51,776 nt of DNA from JBKHBT01 sp046542255 (GTDB taxonomy: Bacteria; UBP14; UBA6098; JBKHBT01). Position numbers and translations under genes: made by a program. Below the pieces are notes generated by a model. It saw nothing but the letters and a program-made list of their open reading frames with translations. It was not told the DNA's origin and made no database searches. Shown piece by piece: positions 9,701 through 17,146 of this stretch (positions within the stretch are counted from its first letter, which is position 1; each line of letters begins with the position of its first letter). Where the stretch lies: NCBI GenBank assembly GCA_046542255.1, contig JBKHBT010000013.1, positions 1 through 51,776 on the forward strand. Direction: 5' to 3'.

Positions 9701-10158
9701 ACTATGGAACTATCGCTGCCGATGCCTCGGTCGAGAATTCTTCCGATCCATACACTTTCTCGGTTTCCGGCCTTTCTTCACCAGACCATGCCAATTTCGA
9801 CCTTACCATTAGCGCAAATTCCGGCGATTATGAGAGAACAACAGTCGTTCAGGTACCTGTCTGGGTTGTGCTGGATATTACAGAAAGTCCGATACCTGAC
9901 AAAAAACAAATCGCTTCTGTATATCCGAATCCATTTAATAGTAATGCCAATATCGAATTCGACCTGCCAGATGCCAGCAATATCAAGCTCTCTGTCTTCG
10001 ATTTAACCGGGAAAGAAATTTATTCTGTTTTTGGATATTTCAATTCTGGAAAACAAAGCATTGATTTGGATTTCGAAGGCAATGAAAGCGGTATTTATTT
10101 CTATAAGTTACAAACCGACAAGAATATTCAAACTGGCAAATTGATATTGATGAAATAG
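6718..10158 (+). CDS. C25 (gingipain-family) protein with sorting domain, copy 1
   Basis: This is an exported 1146-residue protein. A signal peptide ends at INIFA. Residues about 25-360 resemble peptidase family C25 (gingipain-like caspase fold): the predicted nucleophile is C263 in the strand SITCHT. The family's catalytic His, normally in a GHG motif, is replaced by Q233 in YRGQG, so activity is uncertain. An Ig-like domain follows (about 362-445), then CARDB-like repeats, a TGPDDYGYY domain (about 699-925) and another CARDB-like repeat. Residues from about 1068 form a PNPFN-type sorting domain ending in GKLILMK, as on type IX secretion cargo. AGAGGG lies 7 bases before the ATG. A paralogue follows after 31 bases. 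Proposed role: secreted or surface-anchored protease or peptide-binding relative. Confidence 0.88.
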   Translation: MKQKSLIFIGLLIVLIINIFAEMPTGADYLIICPDAYVDEFEEFAEWKTKKGILTRIVPLSETGSSTSDIDTYIEDAYSTWVPSPRYVLIGARTSEINMVYAGNTSYGACYSDWGYGDVGGDLYQEIMVGRFPAVDAADITDMCDKSLSYERTPTSGNWLAKGCCATRYDGDDSDADYSSNMDTLQAAMDDAGYVEIDDFASYEYDDTDVLGDANDVEAAVNEGRGVLAYRGQGTTNWWSPFQISPSDMTNAGMPFITLSITCHTIYDGTGTSTELGEALMRKTNSGTVAFYGTSSTISDGSEERGEVFEAMARSMYADTTNDIGRAAEAGRRRVWEMFSDEVQNKSHILLGDPELDIRTGVPSSLSVSHPSEAYAGESNSFSVNAGVSGALVCIKLEEDVYMRETTNAFGVAEFTFTPNILGTMSVTVTAKNYYPYEGTCEIIPNGPFPLYSSVNIVDNIIGNNDGELNPGENVDMYITLENIGNSSLDDGNATLTTSDPYVTISTATASFPNIPESGTGESSTSFEFEISETCPKNHIIEFELDITDGSSNSWNLTEPELPVNQPDIIYVAHSVDDSAPYGDGDGTLETGESAKIQVTLQNSGSSALGETDIIANPIHENLAFDDPLTEFLTWPAGVSKDNDTDPFWASLAPFPVTTSDASFRLLIEGDGQTYTFYDTLELEIPIAGSGSGSTASGFTGPDDYGYYCYDDTDVETGQAPVYDWMDISSLGTRLPLVSSRDDYIRTYSFPHFDIVYYGITEDELSFSTNGFVAVGEEDWSGGSGVHEQPIPSTGEADAILGAFWDDLDPSRNGDIYGYMDSDNDRYIIQYDDVTHFDADDLHETFQIIIHDPAYWPSPTGDCDIIFQYHTVSDMDYQATGIENFTGTDGIQYCYRIGMSGPEYGYDENAEEIVPGRAIRFTTNPPISDDVWIVVNSQRITENPPDGNGNDAAEEGETISLYLTLKNEGTIEANSVQANITSSDPYISVIDGSSDYGTIAADASVENSSDPYTFSVSGLSSPDHANFDLTISANSGDYERTTVVQVPVWVVLDITESPIPDKKQIASVYPNPFNSNANIEFDLPDASNIKLSVFDLTGKEIYSVFGYFNSGKQSIDLDFEGNESGIYFYKLQTDKNIQTGKLILMK

Positions 10159-10189
10159 AGTCAAACTTTAGGGGTAAAGGGCATTTATT

Positions 10190-13100
10190 ATGTTCAGGAA
10201 AATAGCTTTTTTATGGCTGATATTAGTTTTCACTATTTCTGTTTTCCCGGATGGATGCCGCTTTTTAATTGTTAGCATAGAAGAGTTTGCGCCTCATTTA
10301 GAGGAATTCGCCCAATTAAAAACTAAAATGGGTTATAAAACCGAGATTTTCATACCATCCGACCCAGAAAATTCTGCAATAACTAAAACTGAAATCGATA
10401 GCATCTATTCATATCCGACAAATGAGCTGGAATATCTTCTGCTTGTCGGCATAGAAGATGTTCTTTCAATGGGCAATGTTTCCGGCGACCAAACAGATTG
10501 CTATTATTGCGATTTTGATGGAGACCACATGAATGATATTTATCCTGCCAGATGGCCTGCCCGAAATATCGAAGATGTTCAGGGAATTGTTGATAAGACC
10601 ATAAAATATACAACCGACCCATATATAGATGAAAGCGCAGACTGGCTACTACGCGGTTCTCTGGCAGTTAATCCCGATGGCAGCAGCGGTGATATAGAAT
10701 ACTGGCGATGCGTCTTTCATGCTGGAAGCTTGCTCGTAGATGCCGGGTTCACACATATAGATACCTTCAGTACAGATCCACCTTCATCCGATGGCGGCAT
10801 TGAAATAACCGAAGCCATAGACGAAGGCCGTGGCTATATGATTTATCGCGGACAGGGGGTAGAAAATTGGTGGGGATATCACTTCAATCCTGAAGATTTT
10901 TCGAATGGTCATATGACTCCGATAGTATCTGGAACGACCTGCAAGACACTTGGCAGTTTCGGCCCGGCATGGCTAAATTCTGGCACATATCCAAATGTAA
11001 AGGGAGCAATTCTCTATATGGGAACCAATACAGTATCAGGCGGATATACGCTTATGCTGCAAAGGAATGCTATGGCATTAGGCTTCATCGATGGCCTATT
11101 CGCTGGAATGAGTGCCGCAAGAGCAACAGAGCTGGGAAGGCAATATATTCTCGAAATCCCCGATCCTACATCTCATCGTGAATACAATAGCTGCATGATG
11201 CAGGGCGACCCAACACTTATGATGTGGACATCCTTGCCTAAAGAAATCTCTGCGATACATAATGAATTCTATTCAGATGGGGAAAGTCATTTTGATATAC
11301 TTGTAGAAAGCGAGGATTCTGGCCCACTCGATTCTGCTCTGTGTTGCATTATTATTGGGGATGATGTTTATGAATATGGCTATACAAATGATTATGGAGA
11401 ACTATCTATTCCTTATGTATTCCCCACAGGCGGCGATTATGATACGATGCGCCTGACAATTACTGCGCATAATCACCTCCCCTATCATGCCGATATCCTC
11501 ATGATGCCCGAAGGGCCTTTTCCATATATCACATCTCATTGGTTCTGCGACACTGCCACTGGAAATAGCGATGGTTTCTTATCAAGAGGCGAAAATATCG
11601 AAATCAAATTTTGGCTTCAGAATTATGGGCCTATTGATGCAGAAAATGTCGAACTAATTCTTAGGTCGAGTTCAGGATTCTGTGATATTACCGATTCTAC
11701 ATATGAAATTTCGATATTGGCTACGGAAGAAAGCTTGCTTATTACCGATTCATTTTATTTCACGGTTACGCCCGATGCAGAATTCAGCCGAAAAATCGAT
11801 TTCGAGATACAAATTAGCCACACTGAAGACACTGATACAATTATAAGATATTATAGATTTTTCAGCCCCAAGATTTTAGGGACAGCTCTTGAGATGACCG
11901 ATTATATTTTCGATGATGCTCCTCCAGGTGGAAATGGTAATGGTGTATTCGAATGGGGAGAAAATATAACTCTACAATTGGAATTAGCAAACAATGGAGA
12001 GACCGTTATTACCGATATTAATTCCCATATTTCATTGCCACCTTTTCTTTCGAACGTGGACCCAATAATCAAACTAAAAAGGCTTGAATCATACGACACC
12101 GTTCTCACTGAACCAATGTTTATTTCTACTTCGCCACTCATAGATGAAGCAATGGCCCTAAATACAAATCCTATGATTATCTATTCCAATGGTGGCTATT
12201 CGGTGGATACTATGTACCAGGTTCTTAGATTCGATATCGAAAAATCTTCGACAGGCCCGGATGATTACGGCTATTATATCTATGATAGCTATGATTTCGG
12301 AAATGCCTTAAGGCCAGAATATGAATGGAACGATATTTCGGAATATCCTGATGCCTATAATGCCGGGCTTTCGGAAAATCATTTTTATCTTGATATCGAA
12401 GATATACCCTTCGACTTCCAATTCTATGGTATCGATTTCGAAGAAATGGGCCTTTCCAATAAAGGTTATGTCCAGATCGATTATGGACATACTGTCCATT
12501 TGATTCCGCATAGTTTCCCCAGCTCTTCTGCCCCCGAATATATCTTGGCCGGAGCATGGGATGACTATGATCCGTCTTTATCCGGAGAAATCTATGCTAA
12601 ATATCTTCCCGATGCTGGCAAGTTTATAATTCAATACGATGATATATCTTTTATCGGAGGAGTCCAAAAAAGTTTCCAGATCGTTTTGACCGATATTGAA
12701 AGCTATCCTACTGAAACCGGCGACAATGAAATCTTCTGTTATTACAAAAATTTCACTCCGGAAGATTTGACAGTTATAGGCTTGCAGGGTTTTGAGATGG
12801 GCTATCTTAATTATTTACATGGAGATATGGCATATGCCGGAGCCAATATACCCAATGACAGCTTTGCAATAAGAATCACAACGCAAGAATCTATGCCTAC
12901 AAATTCGGAATGGTTAGTAGCAGAAGAGTTTTTGATTTCCGATGAGGAGCATGGCAATGGCAATGGAATCATTGAAGACGGCGAACAGGTAGAAATCACG
13001 ATGGAATTGATAAACAATGGCAATCTTAATGCAGATGATGTAATGGCCAGTGTATTCCTTAACAATAGAGAATCCGATGCAGAAATCATCGACTCAGTCG

Positions 13101-13528
13101 ATTTTTACGGCGATATTGCTTTGGGAGCTGTTGCAGGAGGCGATGGTGGATTTTCGATACTTATAGAAGACAGCGATGAGCAAATTATATTAGATTTTAT
13201 CGTGAAATCCTCCAGTGGATATCGAAACACTGCTCATTTTGTCCTGAATTCAAATCTTTCGCACAGTATCGAAGAGGCTTCCATGCCAAATTCTGTTTCA
13301 TTATCCAAAGTTTACCCAAATCCTTTCAACTCGGCATTTACTCTGGAAGTCGAAACCAGAAGTCTATTTAGGGTTTATGATATTGAAGGCAGGCTCATTA
13401 TCGAAGATGAGGTATCATCGGCAAAATCTTACCGAATTGATAGCAAAAGCAGCGGTATATATTTATATAGTATTATGGATATGCAATCGAGACAGAGAAA
13501 AACTGGGAAACTTGTTTTTATCAAATAA
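10190..13528 (+). CDS. C25 (gingipain-family) protein with sorting domain, copy 2
   Basis: This is a paralogue of the preceding gene, with 1112 residues and the same domain order: signal peptide, C25-like domain to about residue 345, Ig-like and CARDB-like modules, a TGPDDYGYY domain (about 689-899), a further CARDB-like module and a PNPFN sorting domain from about 1041 ending GKLVFIK. The predicted nucleophile is C251 in GTTCKT. As in copy 1, the GHG histidine is replaced by Gln (Q222, YRGQG). The two sequences have diverged widely outside the motifs, so the duplication is old. A GGG about 8 bases before the ATG is a modest ribosome site, and the 31-base gap suggests co-transcription with copy 1. 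No terminator is visible after it. Confidence 0.88.
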   Translation: MFRKIAFLWLILVFTISVFPDGCRFLIVSIEEFAPHLEEFAQLKTKMGYKTEIFIPSDPENSAITKTEIDSIYSYPTNELEYLLLVGIEDVLSMGNVSGDQTDCYYCDFDGDHMNDIYPARWPARNIEDVQGIVDKTIKYTTDPYIDESADWLLRGSLAVNPDGSSGDIEYWRCVFHAGSLLVDAGFTHIDTFSTDPPSSDGGIEITEAIDEGRGYMIYRGQGVENWWGYHFNPEDFSNGHMTPIVSGTTCKTLGSFGPAWLNSGTYPNVKGAILYMGTNTVSGGYTLMLQRNAMALGFIDGLFAGMSAARATELGRQYILEIPDPTSHREYNSCMMQGDPTLMMWTSLPKEISAIHNEFYSDGESHFDILVESEDSGPLDSALCCIIIGDDVYEYGYTNDYGELSIPYVFPTGGDYDTMRLTITAHNHLPYHADILMMPEGPFPYITSHWFCDTATGNSDGFLSRGENIEIKFWLQNYGPIDAENVELILRSSSGFCDITDSTYEISILATEESLLITDSFYFTVTPDAEFSRKIDFEIQISHTEDTDTIIRYYRFFSPKILGTALEMTDYIFDDAPPGGNGNGVFEWGENITLQLELANNGETVITDINSHISLPPFLSNVDPIIKLKRLESYDTVLTEPMFISTSPLIDEAMALNTNPMIIYSNGGYSVDTMYQVLRFDIEKSSTGPDDYGYYIYDSYDFGNALRPEYEWNDISEYPDAYNAGLSENHFYLDIEDIPFDFQFYGIDFEEMGLSNKGYVQIDYGHTVHLIPHSFPSSSAPEYILAGAWDDYDPSLSGEIYAKYLPDAGKFIIQYDDISFIGGVQKSFQIVLTDIESYPTETGDNEIFCYYKNFTPEDLTVIGLQGFEMGYLNYLHGDMAYAGANIPNDSFAIRITTQESMPTNSEWLVAEEFLISDEEHGNGNGIIEDGEQVEITMELINNGNLNADDVMASVFLNNRESDAEIIDSVDFYGDIALGAVAGGDGGFSILIEDSDEQIILDFIVKSSSGYRNTAHFVLNSNLSHSIEEASMPNSVSLSKVYPNPFNSAFTLEVETRSLFRVYDIEGRLIIEDEVSSAKSYRIDSKSSGIYLYSIMDMQSRQRKTGKLVFIK

Positions 13529-13678
13529 TTACAGAATTTTCTAAAATATTTACCTCGATTCTGTTTTATCGTAATATAAACCATCTATTTGTATAATATT
13601 AAGCAAATTATGGCTTTGGGGCCATTAACCCAAATGGTGATATTCAATAACTATATAAATAAGGCTACAGCACTCGAT

Positions 13679-13731
13679 ACAAAGCTACAACCTACCCTCG
13701 CCACAAAGCTCTCACCCAAACACCCTCGCTG
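13679..13731 (+). repeat. Degenerate two-copy tandem repeat
   Basis: Two head-to-tail units begin with ACAAAGCT and end with CCCTCGC (13679 to about 13702 and 13703 to about 13730, 24 and 28 bases). A third partial unit, GCAAAGCT, begins at 13731 and forms the left arm of the adjacent inverted repeat. Confidence 0.4.
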
Positions 13732-13927
13732 CAAAGCTTGCTTTGTAGCCCAAGCTTTTCCGAAGCTCCGCTTAGATTCTTTCTAAAGCCAATAAAAGCA
13801 GAACTTAAGGGGTTTCAGCGTTGAGAAACAGAGCTTTTTAACGAGGATATAAGTCGAGATTGTTGACTTAATATAAATATCGACACTGAATCTGGGGATT
13901 TAATTTCTGGTAAATTTCGAAGCATTC

Positions 13928-13956
13928 TTGACATTTTTGGGCTATTGGAATATTTT
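13928..13956 (+). promoter_or_regulatory. Sigma70-like promoter for the yigZ-trx pair
   Basis: TTGACA (13928-13933) is followed after exactly 17 bases by TATTTT (13951-13956). The predicted transcription start falls on or next to the GTG at 13963, which would make the mRNA leaderless. Confidence 0.6.
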
Positions 13957-13962
13957 ACAGTT

Positions 13963-14607
13963 GTGTCGAATTTAATTGAAAATGGATTTCGAACCATCGG
14001 CAAAAACGGCCAGGATGAATTTACCGAGAAGAAATCACGGTTTCTTGGTTTCATTCGTTTTGTGCAGGATGTGGAAGGCTTTGAGAGATTTTTGGATGAG
14101 ATAAAAGCCGAATTTCCGGATGCTACACATCATGTCTGGGCCTATCGTTTGCTTGAGAATGGGCATCTGCGAGAGCTTTATTCTGATGATGGTGAGCCTT
14201 CGCAGAGTTCAGGCCCACCATGCTTGCGGGTAATTGCCGGTCGTGATCTTATAAATACCGCAGCTATTGTCGTCCGCTATTATGGCGGGACAAAGCTCGG
14301 TGTTGGGGGGCTAATTAGAGCCTATTCGCATGCGACAAAGCTGGCACTGGAAAATGCTAAGATAGTAAAAAAAGTGCCTGCGGATATCTGGCAAATCGAC
14401 ATAGATTATACCCTCCTTGGGCAGATTGAAAATTTCCTCGAAAAATATAGAGGGAATACAATTGCCAGAAATTTTTCCGACACTGTGGAGCTTCAAATAG
14501 TTCTCACAGCTAAATATAGAGAAATATTTGAAAGGCTTCTTAATGATTTAACAAGAGGAAAAGGAAAATTCAAAATAGAAGGAGAAAAATATGTCATTTG
14601 GAGCTAA
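13963..14607 (+). CDS. YigZ/IMPACT family protein (UPF0029)
   Basis: The product belongs to the YigZ/YvyE/IMPACT family, whose eukaryotic member modulates Gcn2 and whose bacterial role is unsettled. Diagnostic motifs are EFTEKKSRFLGF, SDDGEPSQSSGPP and VVRYYGGTKLGVGGLIRAY, followed by the C-terminal ferredoxin-like half, giving about 214 residues, the usual size. The longest in-frame start is TTG at 13945, but it lies inside the predicted promoter (TTGACA-N17-TATTTT). I therefore choose the GTG at 13963, at the expected transcription start; no Shine-Dalgarno sequence precedes it. The thioredoxin gene overlaps its end by 17 bases, so the two are co-transcribed and probably coupled. Confidence 0.9.
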   Translation: MSNLIENGFRTIGKNGQDEFTEKKSRFLGFIRFVQDVEGFERFLDEIKAEFPDATHHVWAYRLLENGHLRELYSDDGEPSQSSGPPCLRVIAGRDLINTAAIVVRYYGGTKLGVGGLIRAYSHATKLALENAKIVKKVPADIWQIDIDYTLLGQIENFLEKYRGNTIARNFSDTVELQIVLTAKYREIFERLLNDLTRGKGKFKIEGEKYVIWS

Positions 14608-14908
14608 TATTAATAATGGAAATTTTGCAGAATTGACTTGTGCCAACAAAGTATTGGTCGTTGATTTTTGGGCGCCGTGGTGTAAAAACTGCCCTCAGGT
14701 CGAGAAAATTCTGCAAGATGTAGAGAAATCTTCGGCAGGTCATATCGGCTTTGCAAATAGCAATGTAGAAGAAGATGGAATGCTCGCATCCAAATTTGGC
14801 GTCCGCTCATTGCCATCGGTTCTGATTTTCAATGATGGTCAGGTAGTTTCGCAGCTCTCTGGCAATTTCTCAAAAGGCCAATTGCAGGAAAAGCTAAACG
14901 AAGTATAA
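14591..14908 (+). CDS. Thioredoxin with WCKNC active site
   Basis: This is a compact 105-residue cytosolic thioredoxin fold protein. The active site is FWAPWCKNC (C31 and C34) rather than the usual WCGPC; the Lys-Asn pair between the cysteines should change the redox potential. The cis-proline that faces the active site is present in SLPSV (P75). The start is well supported: GGAG lies 6 bases before the ATG. The gene overlaps the 3' end of the YigZ gene, so both proteins may be made together. No thioredoxin reductase is in the window. Electron donor and target are unknown. Confidence 0.93.
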   Translation: MSFGANINNGNFAELTCANKVLVVDFWAPWCKNCPQVEKILQDVEKSSAGHIGFANSNVEEDGMLASKFGVRSLPSVLIFNDGQVVSQLSGNFSKGQLQEKLNEV

Positions 14909-15020
14909 TTTGAGGCAAAGTTTATATTCTTAAGAATCGAATATGCTTGCCATATCCAATAGCTGGCAATATTTTAAGAACTTGAAAAGTATAATATAAA
15001 TTAAAGATGAGATATAGATT

Positions 15021-15557
15021 ATGAAAAAAGTTCTAATACTTACTCTTATATCATTAACTCTGCTTTTTGGTTGTGGCGATAAAAAACAAAAGAAAACTGC
15101 CAATTCAGCTAATGGCAATTTAACATTGCCCAAATTTGAGCTTTCGATTCCCGATAGCAAAGAGAAATTAGAAAGCAAAAAGCTTGAAGAAATTATTGTG
15201 ATCAGCTTCATATCTGATTTCTGCGGCCCATGTATCAAAGAGCTGGAAAGCATCAAAAGAATTCAAGATACTTATGAAAATAAAAATGTGGATTATTTAA
15301 TCCTGATTATTGGCGATGGTACAGATTATCTTAAAGATATTGATAGCCTCCAACTGAAAACTCATATTGCTCTCGCAGATTCTAATTTTCTTGGTAAGCT
15401 AAAGATTGGTTCTATCCCAACCAGGCTATTGTTCTCTAATAATGAACTTTTATATCGTTTAGAAGGCACACCATCGTATAAAGAGCCTGAATTTCGAGAA
15501 GAATTAGACAAATTACTTGGAATAGTTCGCACAGATACATTAGAAATTGAAAATTAA
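15021..15557 (+). CDS. TlpA-like thioredoxin-fold lipoprotein
   Basis: This 178-residue envelope protein begins with a lipoprotein signal (LLFGC, acylated C18), a 20-residue polar linker and a thioredoxin-like domain. The redox motif is DFCGPC (C68 and C71), with Phe in place of the Trp found in most TlpA/ResA proteins; SIPT supplies the cis-proline. Members of this family reduce disulfides in the periplasm, for example during cytochrome c maturation or repair of oxidised proteins. No cytochrome or DsbD gene is nearby, so the partner is unknown. It follows the cytosolic thioredoxin gene by 112 bases; the ribosome site is weak. Confidence 0.9.
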   Translation: MKKVLILTLISLTLLFGCGDKKQKKTANSANGNLTLPKFELSIPDSKEKLESKKLEEIIVISFISDFCGPCIKELESIKRIQDTYENKNVDYLILIIGDGTDYLKDIDSLQLKTHIALADSNFLGKLKIGSIPTRLLFSNNELLYRLEGTPSYKEPEFREELDKLLGIVRTDTLEIEN

Positions 15558-15625
15558 AACGGATAGCCCGAATTAGTACTTGAATATTTAAAAAATTTAT
15601 TAAAAAGCATATTAAGGAGATAATT

Positions 15626-17131
15626 ATGAAGAAAAGTCAGCAAGTAGTGCTCGTTTCCGCCGAGGTTTTTCCATTTGCTAAGGCTGGAGGACTTGCCGAT
15701 GTCATGGGCACACTTCCAAAAGACCTGGCGCAAAAAGGTATCGAGCCGATTATATTTATGCCACTTTATTCCTGGGTCAAGCGTGATAAATACGGTATTA
15801 AGAAAATAGAAGATTGCAAGATAGACATCGATACGCCGGATGGGATTAAATCTGCTGAGCTTTATCAATCGGTTCTCCCTAATACTAATATCCAAATCAT
15901 ATTTGTATATAATCATCATTATTTCGACAGAGATGGCCTCTATAATGATCCGGAAACCGGCCTAGCATACCCTGATGATGGAGAAAGATTTACATTTTTC
16001 TCGCGGATTGTTCCAATCGCCATCAAGAAATTGGGTTTGAAGCCGCAAGTTATCCATTGCAATGACTACCAAACAGCTTTGATAGCTGTATATCTCAAAA
16101 AAATCTATAATGATGATGAAATCCTCGGCGATACCAAATTCGTCTTTTCTATACATAATCTTGCATATCAAGGAATATACGAGCCTTCTATTTTGGACTA
16201 TGTGCATTTAGGCTATCAGGATTTCTATCCTGCTGGGCCTTTTGAATATTATGGCAAAGTCAATTTCATGAAGCTTGGCATTTTATACGCCGACATGATA
16301 ACAACTGTTAGCCCGACTTATTCCAAAGAGATACAGACCAAAGAATATGGCTATGGATTAGATGGTGTCCTTCGAAGCCGAAAAGAAAATCTTGTCGGAA
16401 TATTAAATGGAGTTGACTATCATATATGGAATCCACTAAGTGACCCCTATTTGAATATTCATTATGATAGTAACAATATCTCTGGCAAGAAAGCATTGAA
16501 AAAGCAGCTCCTGCAAGAAAGCGATATTAGCGAAGACAGAATAGAAATGCCGCTTTTGGGCATGGTTTCTCGTCTTGCAGATCAAAAAGGATTCGATATA
16601 TTAATCGATGCCATACCGGAATTTATCGAACGTGATGTTACAATTGTCATACTTGGCACCGGTGTCAAAAGGATAGAAAGTGCCTTGAAAGAGCTATCAG
16701 AAAAGTACAAAGATCGTTTCAGAATACATCTTCTATTCAGTCCTAAGATGGCACATCTTATCGAGGCTGGCTCGGATATGTTCCTTATGCCATCGCGCTA
16801 TGAGCCTTGTGGGCTAAATCAGATGTATAGCCTTAAATACGGCACTATTCCGATAGTCCGCAAAACAGGCGGCCTCGCAGATACCATAACCGATGTCGAT
16901 GAGATCCAGGATGGCGTAGGCTTTGCATTTGAAGAATATAATTCCGACAAGCTTGCAGAAACAATTCACCGCGCATTGGACATATTTAATGATAAAGAGC
17001 GTTGGCGCGAAATAATTCAAAGAGCAATGAAATGCGATTTTTCATGGAAAGCTTCGGCAAGCAAATATGTCAAACTCTACGAAGGACTTGTACTTCGACC
17101 ACTTATTAAGAAGCCGTCCGATTCGGAATAG
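15626..17131 (+). CDS. glgA: Glycogen synthase (ADP-glucose type, GT5)
   Basis: The enzyme adds glucose from ADP-glucose to the growing alpha-1,4-glucan in glycogen synthesis. The N-terminal GT5 signature KAGGLADV at residues 19-26 binds the nucleotide sugar. The C-terminal half has the conserved MVSRLADQKGFD segment and the MPSRYEPCGLNQMYSLKYGT loop with a downstream RKTGGLADTI. The length of 501 residues is normal. AAGGAG lies 6 bases before the ATG. No other glg gene is in the window. Its TAG stop is followed in the same reading frame by the sfsA coding sequence, which has no standard start codon of its own. Confidence 0.96.
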   Translation: MKKSQQVVLVSAEVFPFAKAGGLADVMGTLPKDLAQKGIEPIIFMPLYSWVKRDKYGIKKIEDCKIDIDTPDGIKSAELYQSVLPNTNIQIIFVYNHHYFDRDGLYNDPETGLAYPDDGERFTFFSRIVPIAIKKLGLKPQVIHCNDYQTALIAVYLKKIYNDDEILGDTKFVFSIHNLAYQGIYEPSILDYVHLGYQDFYPAGPFEYYGKVNFMKLGILYADMITTVSPTYSKEIQTKEYGYGLDGVLRSRKENLVGILNGVDYHIWNPLSDPYLNIHYDSNNISGKKALKKQLLQESDISEDRIEMPLLGMVSRLADQKGFDILIDAIPEFIERDVTIVILGTGVKRIESALKELSEKYKDRFRIHLLFSPKMAHLIEAGSDMFLMPSRYEPCGLNQMYSLKYGTIPIVRKTGGLADTITDVDEIQDGVGFAFEEYNSDKLAETIHRALDIFNDKERWREIIQRAMKCDFSWKASASKYVKLYEGLVLRPLIKKPSDSE

Positions 17132-17146
17132 AATATCGAAGAAGAA

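Larger units (their letters stand above)
13529..13962. other. Gene-poor stretch with short repeats and hairpins
   Basis: I see no convincing gene in these 434 bases. Contents: a TATAAT at 13592-13597 without a good -35 box; a hairpin TTTGGG (13615-13620) with CCCAAA (13629-13634); a degenerate tandem repeat at 13679-13731; a near-perfect inverted repeat CTGCAAAGC/GCTTTGTAG (13729-13748); and the promoter of the next gene at 13928-13956. The 13660-13790 part is C-rich on the plus strand and unlike its AT-rich surroundings. A small RNA or a decayed mobile repeat are both possible. Confidence 0.45.

Noticed and set aside
13589..13786. A 65-codon plus-strand frame in the 13.5 kb gap
   Set aside because: It runs across the hairpins and repeats, has no ribosome site, and its composition follows the repeats, not coding bias.
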